Translations under genes and position numbers: made by a program
Assembly (NCBI GenBank): GCA_900175165.2
Contig: FWWN02000487.1
Coordinates: forward strand, 1 to 31,650
DNA: 31,650 nucleotides
Direction: 5' to 3'
Source: Rhizomucor pusillus
Taxonomy: Eukaryota; Mucoromycota; Mucoromycetes; Mucorales; Lichtheimiaceae
Notes under the pieces: model-generated
The model's input: only the letters and a program-made list of their open reading frames with translations
The model's database searches: none
What the model was told of the DNA's origin: nothing
In this document: positions 11,777 through 21,345 of the stretch, one piece after another
How the letters are laid out: every line of letters starts with the position of its first letter
How positions within the stretch are numbered: position 1 is the stretch's first letter

Positions 11777-12247
11777 TTAGATGTTCAGAGGTAGGCGAAG
11801 GACACTATCTATTGAAGGGTTATATGCATCAGATCCAATTCATAATTCCACAGAATACAAATCCTTACCTCGATACCGAGCAGTGTAAAGGAAACAAGTG
11901 ATTGCATCCACTTCCCTGATAGTTTGGTTAGCAAAGTGGCGAGAGACAGCTGCTACAAGTTCCTCCTTGTTTGTATCTACAGATATTTTTATCTTGTGGA
12001 CTCTGGCATATTTCCTCAGCGTGGACATGTCAAGCGAGCTGAAATTGATCTGTGACCTGATTAAACTTAAACAATTCAAGACAGTCATGAGGTAAACGAA
12101 ACCTACCGTTTGAAACTCTTTTCCCACATTTCCATCGGCAATCCGTCTTCTCTTGTCGCGCTCACGATCTCGATCTGCAGCGTGTTTCATCGCCTGAGAC
12201 GAAGGACCCGCACCATTCATAGCACTTGCCCGCGGTTTGGATTTCAT
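11777..12247 (-). CDS. SAP30-like subunit of the Sin3 histone deacetylase complex
   Basis: Exons 12247-12107, 12049-11869 and 11808-11777 join in phase through GT-AG introns to give 117 residues. A basic, Arg-rich N-terminal part (RDRERDKRRR) is followed by the Sin3-binding module: INFSSLDMSTLRKYARVHK, then NKEELVAAVSRHFANQ and EVDAITCFLYTAR, which match the helices of the SAP30 Sin3-binding domain in order. The very short last exon completes the family's usual end (RDSVLRLPL). SAP30-type proteins bridge the Sin3 scaffold and the Rpd3-class deacetylase in transcriptional repression. The N-terminal zinc-finger part of animal SAP30 is absent, as in other short fungal forms. The gene lies 152 bases upstream of the DnaJ gene on the same strand. 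Confidence 0.82.
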
Positions 12248-12463
12248 TGCTATCGCTACCGTGACAAGCTTACAAGAAAACGCTGAATTACAATGAGCCT
12301 TTTTTTGTCAGTTTCCCACTCAGCTTTATGCCTGCGTAGACAGGCATTACAATATTGGCGACAGAAGAATAGTGTCTCCTATCCAAAGATCCTCTCCTTC
12401 CTTAATCTACTCACTCCTTTATTTCTTTCTTTTACATTATACCTTAACCAATATCGATAGCTT

Positions 12464-14543
12464 TTGCAGGACAAACCATTAAAAAACTATTTGTACATGC
12501 TTCAAGCAAGCTGCGCTCTTATCCTCGATCTCCCGCCAATCCCAAAGAAGCTCTTTTTCGGAGCGAGAAAGCTATTGGCTGACCGGCTGGAATCGCTTTC
12601 AGGAGAGCATTACAAGAAGAAAAATACCATCCTTGTCGGCATCATACCTGGTCCGAGGGAATCCAGCAAAGAGCAGTTCAACCATTATCTGCGACCACTT
12701 GTCGACGACCTTCTCAAATTATACAATGGTGTGCCGATGACAACTTTCGACGGCATCCAGGTCAACGTAAGGGCAGCTTTGCTGATGGTGGCATGAGATA
12801 TCCCAGCAGCCAGAAAAGTGTGGCTTCACTGGTAGCAGTTCCTTCCAAGGCTGTCATAAATGCAATCGCAAGTGGCCTTCACAATCGGTCAATAAGATGC
12901 TGAGAAACTATTCCGACATTGACTGGGAGAATTGGACACCTCGCACGAAAGCTGTCAACGCCAAGGCAGCTGCAGCATGGAAGCGTGCCCAAGACCTGAC
13001 AGCAAGGCGTAGTTGAAGAGGAAACCGGTACTCGATGTTCAGAGCTGCACCGTCTCGACTACTTCGATCCTGTCCGCTGCACCATTGTCGAACCGTGCAC
13101 AATTTTTCTCTGGTACCGCTTCTCGCATGGTAAAACTCTGACCGGAAACTCCTTAAAGGGGTCCAAACGCTCGTGGGACTGTCCTGATTAAACAACATCT
13201 TGATGAATGGACGAAGAGCTCAAGCGTCTGAAGCTGCTTCCTGTATATGGCATCGCTCAGGAAATATCGCCTTGGGTTTCTCGGACATGACCTCTGACGG
13301 GTGGAGAAGCTGGACCGTGGCACTGTCGCCACTGATGCTCAAGATGCGGCTATCCACGCAGCACCGTGACAAATGGATGCTTTTCGTAAAAGCTGCAAGG
13401 ATCCTCTGCAAGCCGGCCCTCACAACGTCCGAAGCACGCAAGGCTCATTTGCTGCTGATGGAGTTCTGCCGAGGCTGCGTCAGTTTGTACGGCAAGAACG
13501 CGATTACGCCAAACATAGCACCCCCACGGACACTTGTATGGGACCGTCTTGGACTTTGGCCCCTGCTATGGATACTGGCTTTTTAGCTTCGAGCGATTCA
13601 ACGGAATCATCAAGGACATTGACACCAACCAAAAGGATCACTTTGAAGTGACCTGCATGAAGCAGTTCCTACGCAGCAGTTTTGGTTCCGACCTGATGAC
13701 CGACACCATACGCCGCGAATTGCAGGACAACCAACTAGCAACAAAAATTGCCTCTCTGCTCGTTTCCTCGCCACGACAGCAAACTCTTCGCAATGGGTCG
13801 ACACTTGCTTTGACTACTTCGCCTTTCTGCAAGTAACCGACTTGGATGCACCCAATGTTGACGCAAGACGCTTGCGACGGGTTCTGAGCCGCTGCCGCCG
13901 TCGTCGTATCCGGTTAAGACCGGCAAGCTCGTTTACATGGATCCCACACATTTCCAGCAGCTGGTCAGCTATTACGATGCTGTAGACGAGGAACACTACA
14001 CATACTTTGGCGCAAGCGACGAACATCAAGGCATCGTTGTCAACGACAGGATTCGCAAGATCAGAGACGTTGGATTCTAGGCCAGACATTCATATCAAGC
14101 ATGTCTCGGCAATATCGATCAAGTACTGTCATCTCTGTTGTCTGCCGCGATGGAGGTCATCTAGAACCCATGCACGACGATCCTCACGATACGAGCAAGA
14201 AAGTCCTCCGTCCTGCCAATGTTTTGTACTATTTCCAGCGTTCGTTGGAAGGCGTCGAGCATGTTTTTGCATATGTCGAGTATTTCCAACGCAGTCCGCT
14301 CGCATGGATATCATTTGGAGGCCATCCAGAATTAAAGAGCAGAAGGGTTGTATTTGAAGGAATTAGGCGCAAGCTTTTTAATTCTGGATGGCCTCCTTTG
14401 CAAACATCGACATCCCAGTTTATCGACTTGACGTAGAGGAGCCTTCGAAGGAATGCATCATACCTGCTCACAGATTATATTCCGGAGTTGGTTACTTCCC
14501 TCTTGTCGATAACAGTGCCGCAATGATCATCTTACCACAAAAG
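12464..14543 (+). pseudogene. Decayed Tnp2-type (CACTA/EnSpm) transposase, copy A
   Basis: Segments in changing frames follow the order of a Tnp2-family transposase. ILVGIIPGPRE...EQFNHYLRPLVDDLLKLYNGV is near 12636-12730; a Cys-rich patch with CHKCNRKWPS near 12855-12885; a segment beginning RLDYFDPVRCT near 13050; and KWMLFVKAARILCKPALT with LLMEFCRGCVSLYGKN near 13370-13500. DFGPCYGYWLFSFERFNGII is at 13546-13610, and a C-terminal part with FAYVEYF and IIPAHRLYSGVGYFPLV extends to 14543. The same segments occur, clearly diverged, in the transposase at 18803-21250, so two subfamilies are present. Stops and frameshifts break it at least at 12794, 13017, 13586 and 13835. The N-terminal third is not recognisable. 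A hairpin element is inserted at 14317-14396. No left terminus is visible. Confidence 0.8.
14317..14396. mobile_element. 80-base hairpin MITE with TTT target duplication
   Basis: The first 20 bases (14317-14336, starting GGAGGCCATCCAGAAT) are the exact reverse complement of the last 20 (14377-14396), with a 40-base loop between. The trinucleotide TTT flanks both sides (14314-14316 and 14397-14399). Removing the 80 bases and one TTT rejoins the surrounding transposase reading frame without a break, which is direct evidence of insertion into copy A. It codes for nothing. A related copy lies at 16834-16900. Confidence 0.85.
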
Positions 14544-15638
14544 GTAAAAGTTACTTTCGCATAGAATTTCCTTCTTCCTTTATCTTATAACATATTATCT
14601 ATGTAAATATATTCCTTAGCCACTCTTTAAACTCGTGTTGCTACTCCCTATACCCTTCTCCTCTTCAAGTAAAAATCACCACCGTAGTATCCTCACACAG
14701 TTTCCACATTCGTGGTATTCCAATTCATTGCGACGTTATCATCGTTTTGCTGTGAACTATACGTAACGTTCATATATGAGTCTCCAAAAACAAAATAAGA
14801 CACTCGTATGATCATCTGCAACATACATGCTCACCCTGTATATACAAAAGTCCTCCACCACTTCAGTAGCAAACGTCATTGTCGAGCAACGATCGTGAAT
14901 TCGTTCATCGTAACAAAGACTTCAAAGTTGGCTCTGTAACTCTTGTTTCCCGACATTTCCAGCTAGAAAAGCGGTTCAGAAAACGCGTATATAGCTCGCT
15001 CTAAAGCTCCCTTTCCAACGTCTGCAAATAGTAGACTGATGAAGATTGAGGGTGTACGCGTCGTAGAATGAATTCTGCCGCCAGATGACAACGGTTTCGA
15101 AAACGCAGAACGTAGCTTCCAGTAGACTCAAAAGCAGGGAGATTGTTGTTCGACAAAAAGATGAGGCAAACGTTTTTTGGAATGCACGGAAATTGATGGG
15201 AAATAAAGATCGGTTTTGGTGACATCTCTTTATTGCAGTAATTTACTGTGGACCGTCAGCAGTTGTTAGTTTGTTAGCTGTATAGCACCTTCCCGCTCTA
15301 ATACCTAATTCATACCAATGGCGTGTTTACATAGAAAGCTTAGAATTCGTTTGCTAACTCGTCAAGAGAGAGAGCATACGGCCTAAACTTTCGCATGTAG
15401 TTGGAAAATAGGTGTCTTCAGATGCTTGAAAATTTTTGCAAACACCTAAAGCACACCATAGTTCTTGTCTACTTAATGCGCTCTCATTGTAGTTCGTCGT
15501 TCGTCGCTTTGGCCTGCAGAAACATACTTGTAACAAAAAAGGAAAGAGGATCACTCAAAGTGAAAATCTTTGGTTGAATTTATTGAGCATTGAAAAAAAA
15601 ACCGAGTGCAAATATTTTTAGAAAATGAAGGCGTGTTT
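14544..15638. other. Region without recognisable genes
   Basis: AT-rich sequence between the decayed transposase and a terminal repeat fragment. Minus-strand frames at 15001-15225 and 15354-15554 are open but carry no motif I recognise and have no convincing splice partners. It may be the 3' non-coding part of the same transposon, which would then end at 15769; this is inference. Confidence 0.4.
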
Positions 15639-15769
15639 GGCTAAAAGTAGTCTTAAACCACTCTAAAACGAAAAAAAGGCTAAAACCAGGCTGAAACCAG
15701 GCTGAAATTGTCGGACACCGAAAAGTTTTAGACGTCTAAAACTAGGCTAAAACGCCACTTTTCCCGCAG
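15639..15769. repeat. Terminal and subterminal repeats of a CACTA-like element (solo end)
   Basis: The block ends at 15769 with TTTTCCCGCAGGG, whose reverse complement CCCTGCGGGAAAA resembles the ends of the CACTA element at 18433-23887. Inside are repeated short units of the form AGGCTRAAACC (three in a row around 15675-15710) and several CTAAAAC motifs in both orientations, including a palindrome TTTTAGACGTCTAAAA. Clustered subterminal repeats of this kind are typical transposase-binding arrays of CACTA elements. No matching left end is seen, so this is either the right end of copy A or an orphan end. Confidence 0.55.
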
Positions 15770-15832
15770 GGTATTGATTCTTGAGGAAAGATAGAAATCT
15801 AGAGAATACGACAAATGTCACATTGTAGCGAA

Positions 15833-15906
15833 GCTCGCTTAGCTCAGTTGGTTAGAGCGTGGTGCTAATAACGCCAAGGTCACAGGTTCGATCCCTGTAG
15901 TGAGCA
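15833..15906 (+). tRNA. tRNA-Ile (anticodon AAU)
   Basis: A complete cloverleaf of 74 bases. The acceptor stem pairs GCTCGCT with AGTGAGC (one G-U pair), followed by discriminator A. The D arm GCTCAGTTGGTTAGAGC carries the A-box; the anticodon stem TGGTG/CGCCA holds loop CTAATAA with anticodon AAT; the T arm has the B-box GGTTCGATCC. There is no intron. It lies just downstream of the transposon end at 15769. Confidence 0.95.
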
Positions 15907-15934
15907 TGCCTTGCTCATTTACACGTTCTTGCGC

Positions 15935-15940
15935 TTTTTT
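15935..15940 (+). terminator. RNA polymerase III terminator of tRNA-Ile
   Basis: A run of six T residues 28 bases after the tRNA end, flanked by GCGC and GCGC, is a usual Pol III stop signal. Confidence 0.7.
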
Positions 15941-15969
15941 GCGCATTCTGTTGTGTCGTAACCCTATTT

Positions 15970-16590
15970 CTTTTGGCGTTACAACCCACGAAGATAGAAG
16001 GTAATTAAGTTGCCTTTATTCTTTTACGATACTGAGATATTTATATGTTTTTAATGCTCGGCGCTGTATCAATAATGGAATAAATAAAATACAAAAGAGT
16101 TCTAAGCCGAAAGATATTCATATAAAACAGGAAAAATGTCAAAGAGGCGGGAAAGCAACCTAAAAAGGAAAATGGCCAAGTCTTTGCACGACACGCTACT
16201 TGTTTTGCGCTACGACCTACACAGAAAAGAAAAGGCCACGAAGATATGAGGTAGAAATGCCGCTTATTCTTTTGTTTTTCTGGGCTATCTATACTGTCTC
16301 GTCCATTCGGTTTTATGATAATAAAGGGATGGATAAAATAAATATAAATGTAAAAGCCGCAGTTTGTACAATGGGGATGTGTACAAAAAGAGAACATGAA
16401 CTTGGCAACCGGGGAAGTAACAAAAAAGGCAACAGACGAAGTCCGTGCACGACACCTTTTTGGCGTTAGGGTTCCACGAAGACGAGTTCCACGAAGGAAA
16501 AGGAAGCACGAAGATGAACGGTAGATAAGTGTCCATTTATTATTTTGTCTATGGGATATTTATACTGTGTTGCTTTCACGGATATGCAGC
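15970..16590. repeat. Three diverged copies of a ~260-base tandem repeat
   Basis: A shared core of the form CACGAAGAT...GGTA...TTATTCTTTT...TATTTATA recurs near 15988, 16236 and 16510, spaced about 250 and 270 bases. Each copy is preceded by a TTGGCGTTA- or TTGCGCTAC-like segment (near 15974, 16205 and 16460), and the second and third also share a GCACGACAC segment. The copies are too diverged for a recent duplication. No coding function is apparent; the TATTTATA boxes are only suggestive of promoter-like sequence. Confidence 0.5.
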
Positions 16591-16833
16591 AACGGAGCAC
16601 ATCCACAAACCTTTGTTCTTATCCGACTAGATGGGCACTGGATTTCCCACCAGCACTACCACACAACTTGACCATCCGTATAAGAACAGAAAACCAAACT
16701 ATGTGTTTCTTCTGCTATAGAATCAGGGAACACAAATATATCCAAAATTTATACTACTGTCCAAATCAGAGAAGGAAACAAACAAGACTAATAGGTTTTT
16801 AAAAACTGGAAAAGTTCCGTCGACAATGCCAAT
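16591..16833. other. Non-coding stretch
   Basis: AT-rich sequence following the tandem repeat. An open plus-strand frame covers most of it but has no motif and no homologous copy in the window, so I do not call a gene. Confidence 0.4.
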
Positions 16834-16900
16834 GGAGGCCATCCAGAATCAAAGAGCTTGCACCTATTCCTTTAAATACGACCCGCGGAGCATGGCCTCC
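16834..16900. mobile_element. Diverged copy of the hairpin MITE, opposite orientation
   Basis: The sequence starts GGAGGCCATCCAGAAT and ends ATGGCCTCC, so the outer nine bases pair. Its interior (AGCTTGCACCTATTCCTTTAAATAC) matches the reverse complement of the interior of the hairpin at 14317-14396 (AGCTTGCGCCTAATTCCTTCAAATAC) with few changes. It is 67 bases long, lacking most of one inner arm, and no clean target duplication is left. Confidence 0.7.
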
Positions 16901-17175
16901 TAGAGGAGGGGACTGGACCGTGGGTGGGACCTGATGGATAAGACCCTAGGAGGGGGGTGGTAACACGCACTGTGGCCTGAGCCCATATCCCACCCCGTTG
17001 GTATATGGGTTAAGCGCGAACGTGTTTTAAAAGGAACCGATGGGAATTTCCTCGATGTGAACATTGACTTACTTTCATTCCACGTCGACATACGATGCTC
17101 TCAACATAGAGCGTAAGATCATCCCCTTGTTGCTTGCATCCTGGACTAACAAGGAAAGTCTGCGACTACTACATC
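16901..17175. other. G-rich stretch without recognisable genes
   Basis: Contains a G-rich segment (GGAGGGGACTGG, then GGAGGGGGGTGG) just after the hairpin copy and no coding exon I can support. Confidence 0.35.
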
Positions 17176-18432
17176 TCATGCGTACATCAACGTCCGTAAG
17201 CAAGCAGATGTACTATCTTCATTTGAAAGTCGTTTCGCCGTAACCGATGATCGTATACAGCGATCGCTTCTCGAGAACGTTGTAGTCGGTCGATAGTCCG
17301 ATAGTCGTAAGTAATTCTTCATCACAAGCAATCGAGCATCGTTCGACTGTCTTTCTCGGTGCGAATCACTCGAGTCCCTGTCGGAATCTACAAGGCGTAT
17401 GGTACCTACGACGGACGCTTCCCGGTCATTCGACGCCTTAGGCAATCGATCCCATGGCCATTCGATCGCAATATCGGTTGATTTGACAAGGCCAATGGAA
17501 TCAAACGGCGGTACACTTGGAAAGGCCGATCGGAATGGATACAACGAATTGTTTAGGGCTGGGACGAGGGTCATTCCCGATGTCACTCGAGTGTAGAATC
17601 GATACTGGATGAGCTCGTAAGAAGCATACTCACTGGCCATTGTCAGAGTCAGGAAATGGATAGGTCGACGGTTGAAAGAAAAATTTGATAGGAGCAGAAT
17701 AACCTTCTTCTCGTGGACATTCGATCGACACATCCCCTGTTTCTTTCCAGTGATAGAGTTCCACTAATGACAGTACACGAAAGTACAAGTGTCCCGGGCA
17801 TAAATGGCAAAAAACCTAAGGATCTCCTCTGTCAGAGCATTCCATTGACTTTCAAACGTAATTGCGAATGTTGGACATTCGGACATCCGCTAGAGTGTCC
17901 GTTGGATGGTTAGCTCGTATTCCGATGCATCATAGACAGTGGACGAGTAAAACGTAATTTCGAGACACGACATACCGCTGCCCATAAACGATCGCAACTT
18001 CTCAACAAAACGTGGACAAGGATTCATGATAAGGTTCGCTATCCTAACGTCGATTTGACATCAGTACTCTCAAGCATCTGGACGAATTTGTTGTAGATTT
18101 TCGTCCTAAGCATAACCGGCGGAATAGACGTCGTGTATTCAGGCCAGTAAATACAGCTTAGTCCTACATCCTTGAACCTGTCGGCGATATCGCTCTCAGT
18201 CACCCCGAGCTTGGAAAGATAATTCTTAATGATCGCTCGAGTAGAAATAAATTCGCAGTCAACCGAGATATCAATATCGTGGAGAATGACCGTACTCTTC
18301 TCCAATAGACGGACTACTTCTCGCACGCATCAAATGACAGTCTCCAAGGGAAGCTCCCGCTGGAAGGATACCTTGACCGCAATGTAAGCCGCTTTGAAAT
18401 CCCTCGTATCTATCCCAAGCTCCCTCAACGCC
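17176..18432 (-). pseudogene. Decayed gene, downstream part, possibly of large-DNA-virus origin
   Basis: On the minus strand a coherent frame runs from the CACTA junction at 18432 through one TGA stop near 18330 to about 18039. It carries HDIDISVDC, a downstream CIYWPEY patch and KIYNKFVQMLES. Coding-like sequence continues in other frames to about 17176 (for example MSCLEITFY), so there is at least one nonsense change and several frameshifts. From memory, a comparable order of motifs (HDxDxSVDC, then RxKIYNKFVQ, then MxRxExT) occurs in unassigned proteins of Mucoromycota and Glomeromycota that have been linked to asfarvirus-like sequences. That link is unverified and I give it low weight. 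The upstream part lies on the far side of the CACTA element at 23891 onward. Confidence 0.45.
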
Positions 18433-18545
18433 GACTGCGGAAAATGCGGCATTTTATTGGGATTTCATAGCCATCGTGCCAATTCCGAATTGCAAGCACA
18501 TTTTATCCGCATTTCATCGTCATGAAATACTGCTTCGACATCTCA
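18433..18545. repeat. Left terminal and subterminal repeats of the CACTA element
   Basis: Starts at the inverted terminal sequence and includes one ATTGGGATTTCAT unit, one AATTCCGAATTG unit and an ATTTCATCGTCATGAAAT palindrome, all of which recur inverted at the right end. Confidence 0.7.
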
Positions 18546-18802
18546 CATATTGATAAAGAGAGAAACACGGAACTATAATGACTCCCTTCTATATATTCTG
18601 TCGTCTAAGGAACGTGATGTAGCACCCGTAGCGATGACAGCAATGAGGATCTGCAACAGCATCTTCTTTCAATATTCGTCTCATTGATCCAACCAGGCTG
18701 TCCTTTGTTAAGAAAGCGTACTTACCAGTAAATTATTGGTGGCTATTTGAAAACTCTATTCATCTCTTTCAGTTTGTTTCCTGATTTCTGTTTGATCGCG
18801 CA

Positions 18803-21250
18803 ATGTCTTCCCAAACTCGTTTTAAGAAATGCTACTGTTCCGATTGCAGAGTTTCGCCAGCCGGTTACATCTTCCAGAGGCCGGCAACATATCGCGCGCA
18901 TAGAGAACGCGAAAGACTGCGAGGATTGGAAGAGGGTATAGACAACACCGTTGCCAAGAAGAAAACTACTTTTATTGACATGCATGATAAAGCTGCAATG
19001 TCCAGATCCGAGAATGACAATGCTATAATTCCCCTGACGTTATCAATGATGGTGATAATATGATTATTTACAAACGATGAGATGTATCACCTTACGTTAG
19101 GCGCGATATCTCTAGTAGTTAATGAAGTTGAAATGCCAAATGCCGCCGCAGAAACGGAAGACAATGTTAGCAGCGTTGATGATCCTGCAGAGATATTAGA
19201 ATTTGAACAAACGGCAGATGAGCTGGCATACTTGCGAGAAGAGGAGTATCACCAATCCGAGCAAATGAAGGAAAGGAAGATATCCAGCAAGATAAACCAT
19301 GATTGAAACAGGTAACCAGCAGCAGATACTAAAAATTGTATCCGGTTAGATGAGCGTAACGAGCATCAAAATCAAATACTGACCTTTATGGCCACCTTCT
19401 TTGTCCTATTCCATTCCTTTTTCCTTTCGAACAGAGCAGCAACTGTACTACTCCGTTTCTTCAACGCTATCCTCAGTATGTTCAAAGTCAACGACACATT
19501 TCCTGTCACTCCATCGACAGTGAAGGTTCATGCCAACTTCGATTCCTTGAGTGAAAAAATCATCCAGTTCATTGTATGCCCTGAATGCCACCGATTAGAC
19601 ACAGATGACATCCAAAACTTACCGTCGTGCTGCAACTTCGTTCGTTTCCCTTCCCATCCTCTTGAACAGTATCGCCTACCATGCATTACGCCGCTCCTTC
19701 ATCCTTCAACTCGTCAGCCAATTCAGTTACCATATAGCTCGATTATCGACAACCTACAACTTCTTTTCGCGGGTCCTGGCTTCGAGCAAGAGGTCAATCA
19801 CTGGAGACAACGTGGTTGTACCCCCCATTCCTTTTTCGACGTCTATGATGGTGCCATATGGAACTCCATTCCTGATCCTGATGACCTTGAAGTGTCTTTC
19901 GTTCGGCATCGCCGGTCAATCTTGTTTACGGTCAATGTCGACTGGTTCAGACCATTCAGAAATCCGCAGTACTCTTGTGGCGCGGCTTATCTTACTATCA
20001 ATAATTTGCCCCGATCGCAGCGCTTCAAGACCAACAGCATTATCCTTGTCGGCGTCAACCAAGCACAAAAGAACCAAAAACGAGGCAGATAAATAATTAT
20101 CTTGCGCCTTTGGTAGCAGAATTGAATGTGCTGTACAGAGGAATCGACATGGAAACGTATGAGCACCCTGGACGAGGGGTCAAGGTCCGCGCAGGCTTGA
20201 TTGTCCGGTTTCTCGTCTTACAACAGCATCAAAGCTTGACATAAATGTGCTCGATCATTTCATGTCTTCTCTGGAACGAAGCAGCTAAATTATTCGGGCT
20301 TTGATGAAACCGCTTGGATCCCAAGAAGTCGCTGTGAAAATATGAGGGACGGAAAAAGTTGGTTGGAAGCAAAAACCGAGCAGGAGCATCGCCTGGAGTA
20401 CTTTGACGTTGTCCGATGCACTGTTATCGATCCAATGCACAATCTTTTCTTCAGTACTGCGAAGCGTATGGCCGAACTATGGATCGAGCTGGAAATATTG
20501 ACACCGCAAGCACTCGCTGCCATGGAGAAATTCGCCGCAGGCATCCTAATCCCACCGGATATGGATCCTTTATCCAATGGCAAACTTGCGATCGGCTTTG
20601 GTTCAATGAAAGCTGCCGAATGGAAAAGTTGGTGTCTCGTATATTCTCCATTCCTTCTCTTCCATGTTCTCCCGCGCGATCATTTTCGCAATTGGGTGCT
20701 ATTCGTGAATGCCTGTCAATTGATCTGTAAGCCTTCCATAACATGTGACGAAATTGACGATGTTCACCATATGCTTCTTGAATTCTGCCGCAATTGTGAA
20801 AGCCTATATGGCGAAGAGATAGTTACGTCGAATATGCACCTTTACTGCCATCTTCACCAAACGCTTACAGATTTCGGCCCTATATATGCATTTTGGCTTT
20901 TCAGTTATGAACGTTACAACGGTATTCTCGTCAATTTCAACACCAACCAACGTATGACTTTCGAAGTAACATATATGAAACGATTCATCGAGTATGCAAG
21001 AGCAGAGGATTTCATCCGAAGCATTGCTCCTTCCCATTCCTTCGACGACAACGGCCAGGAGCGTGCAAGCATCCTGTGGGATCTCATTAATGAACCGCGT
21101 AGCAGCACTACTTTGGCAAGACTTACGTCGTTTGACGCATTTGAGGACGAAAGTCTTCATTGCCTTCTCCCTGTCCAACGTATATACTCGCCGGTTGCTA
21201 TTACAAAGCACGTGAGCAGGGACGCAATGCGCAGCGAATGCTTGTCGTAA
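18803..21250 (+). pseudogene. Tnp2-type transposase of the CACTA element, frame-broken
   Basis: The protein starts at 18803 with MSSQTRFKKCYCSDCRVSPAG, a Cys-containing N-terminus. After an acidic region (19082-19306) comes the core at 19480-20090. It has FxxHPLEQYRLPC-like and LPYSSIIDNLQLLFAGPGFE segments, WRQR, FFDVYDGAIW and ILFTVNVDWFRPFRNPQYSCGAAYLTINNLPR, the conserved stretch of the Tnp2 family with its first catalytic Asp region. Then follow RLEYFDVVRCTVIDPMHNLF (20395 on), NWVLFVNACQLICKPS, LLEFCRNCESLYG and DFGPIYAFWLFSYERYNGIL (to about 20930), and a C-terminal LLPVQRIYSPV. The transposase cuts the element ends and joins them to target DNA. Frame changes near 20090 and 20250-20340, and a stop before the expected tail, break it. 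Some gaps could be introns; I could not place them with certainty. Confidence 0.8.
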
Positions 21251-21345
21251 TTCCACTAGAAAAGAAGAGCCATGCCTAGACCCATTTCTTTTTTTCCCTG
21301 CCAGACACCCACCCTCCGCCCTCTTTATTGAGTTATTTCTTTTCT

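Noticed and set aside
12331..12350. Short palindrome ATGCCTG...CAGGCAT upstream of copy A
   Set aside because: Arms of seven bases only, no resemblance to the CTGCGG transposon ends, and no matching right end.
20290..20744. Minus-strand open frames across the CACTA transposase
   Set aside because: Antisense shadows of the conserved RLEYFDVVRCT region.
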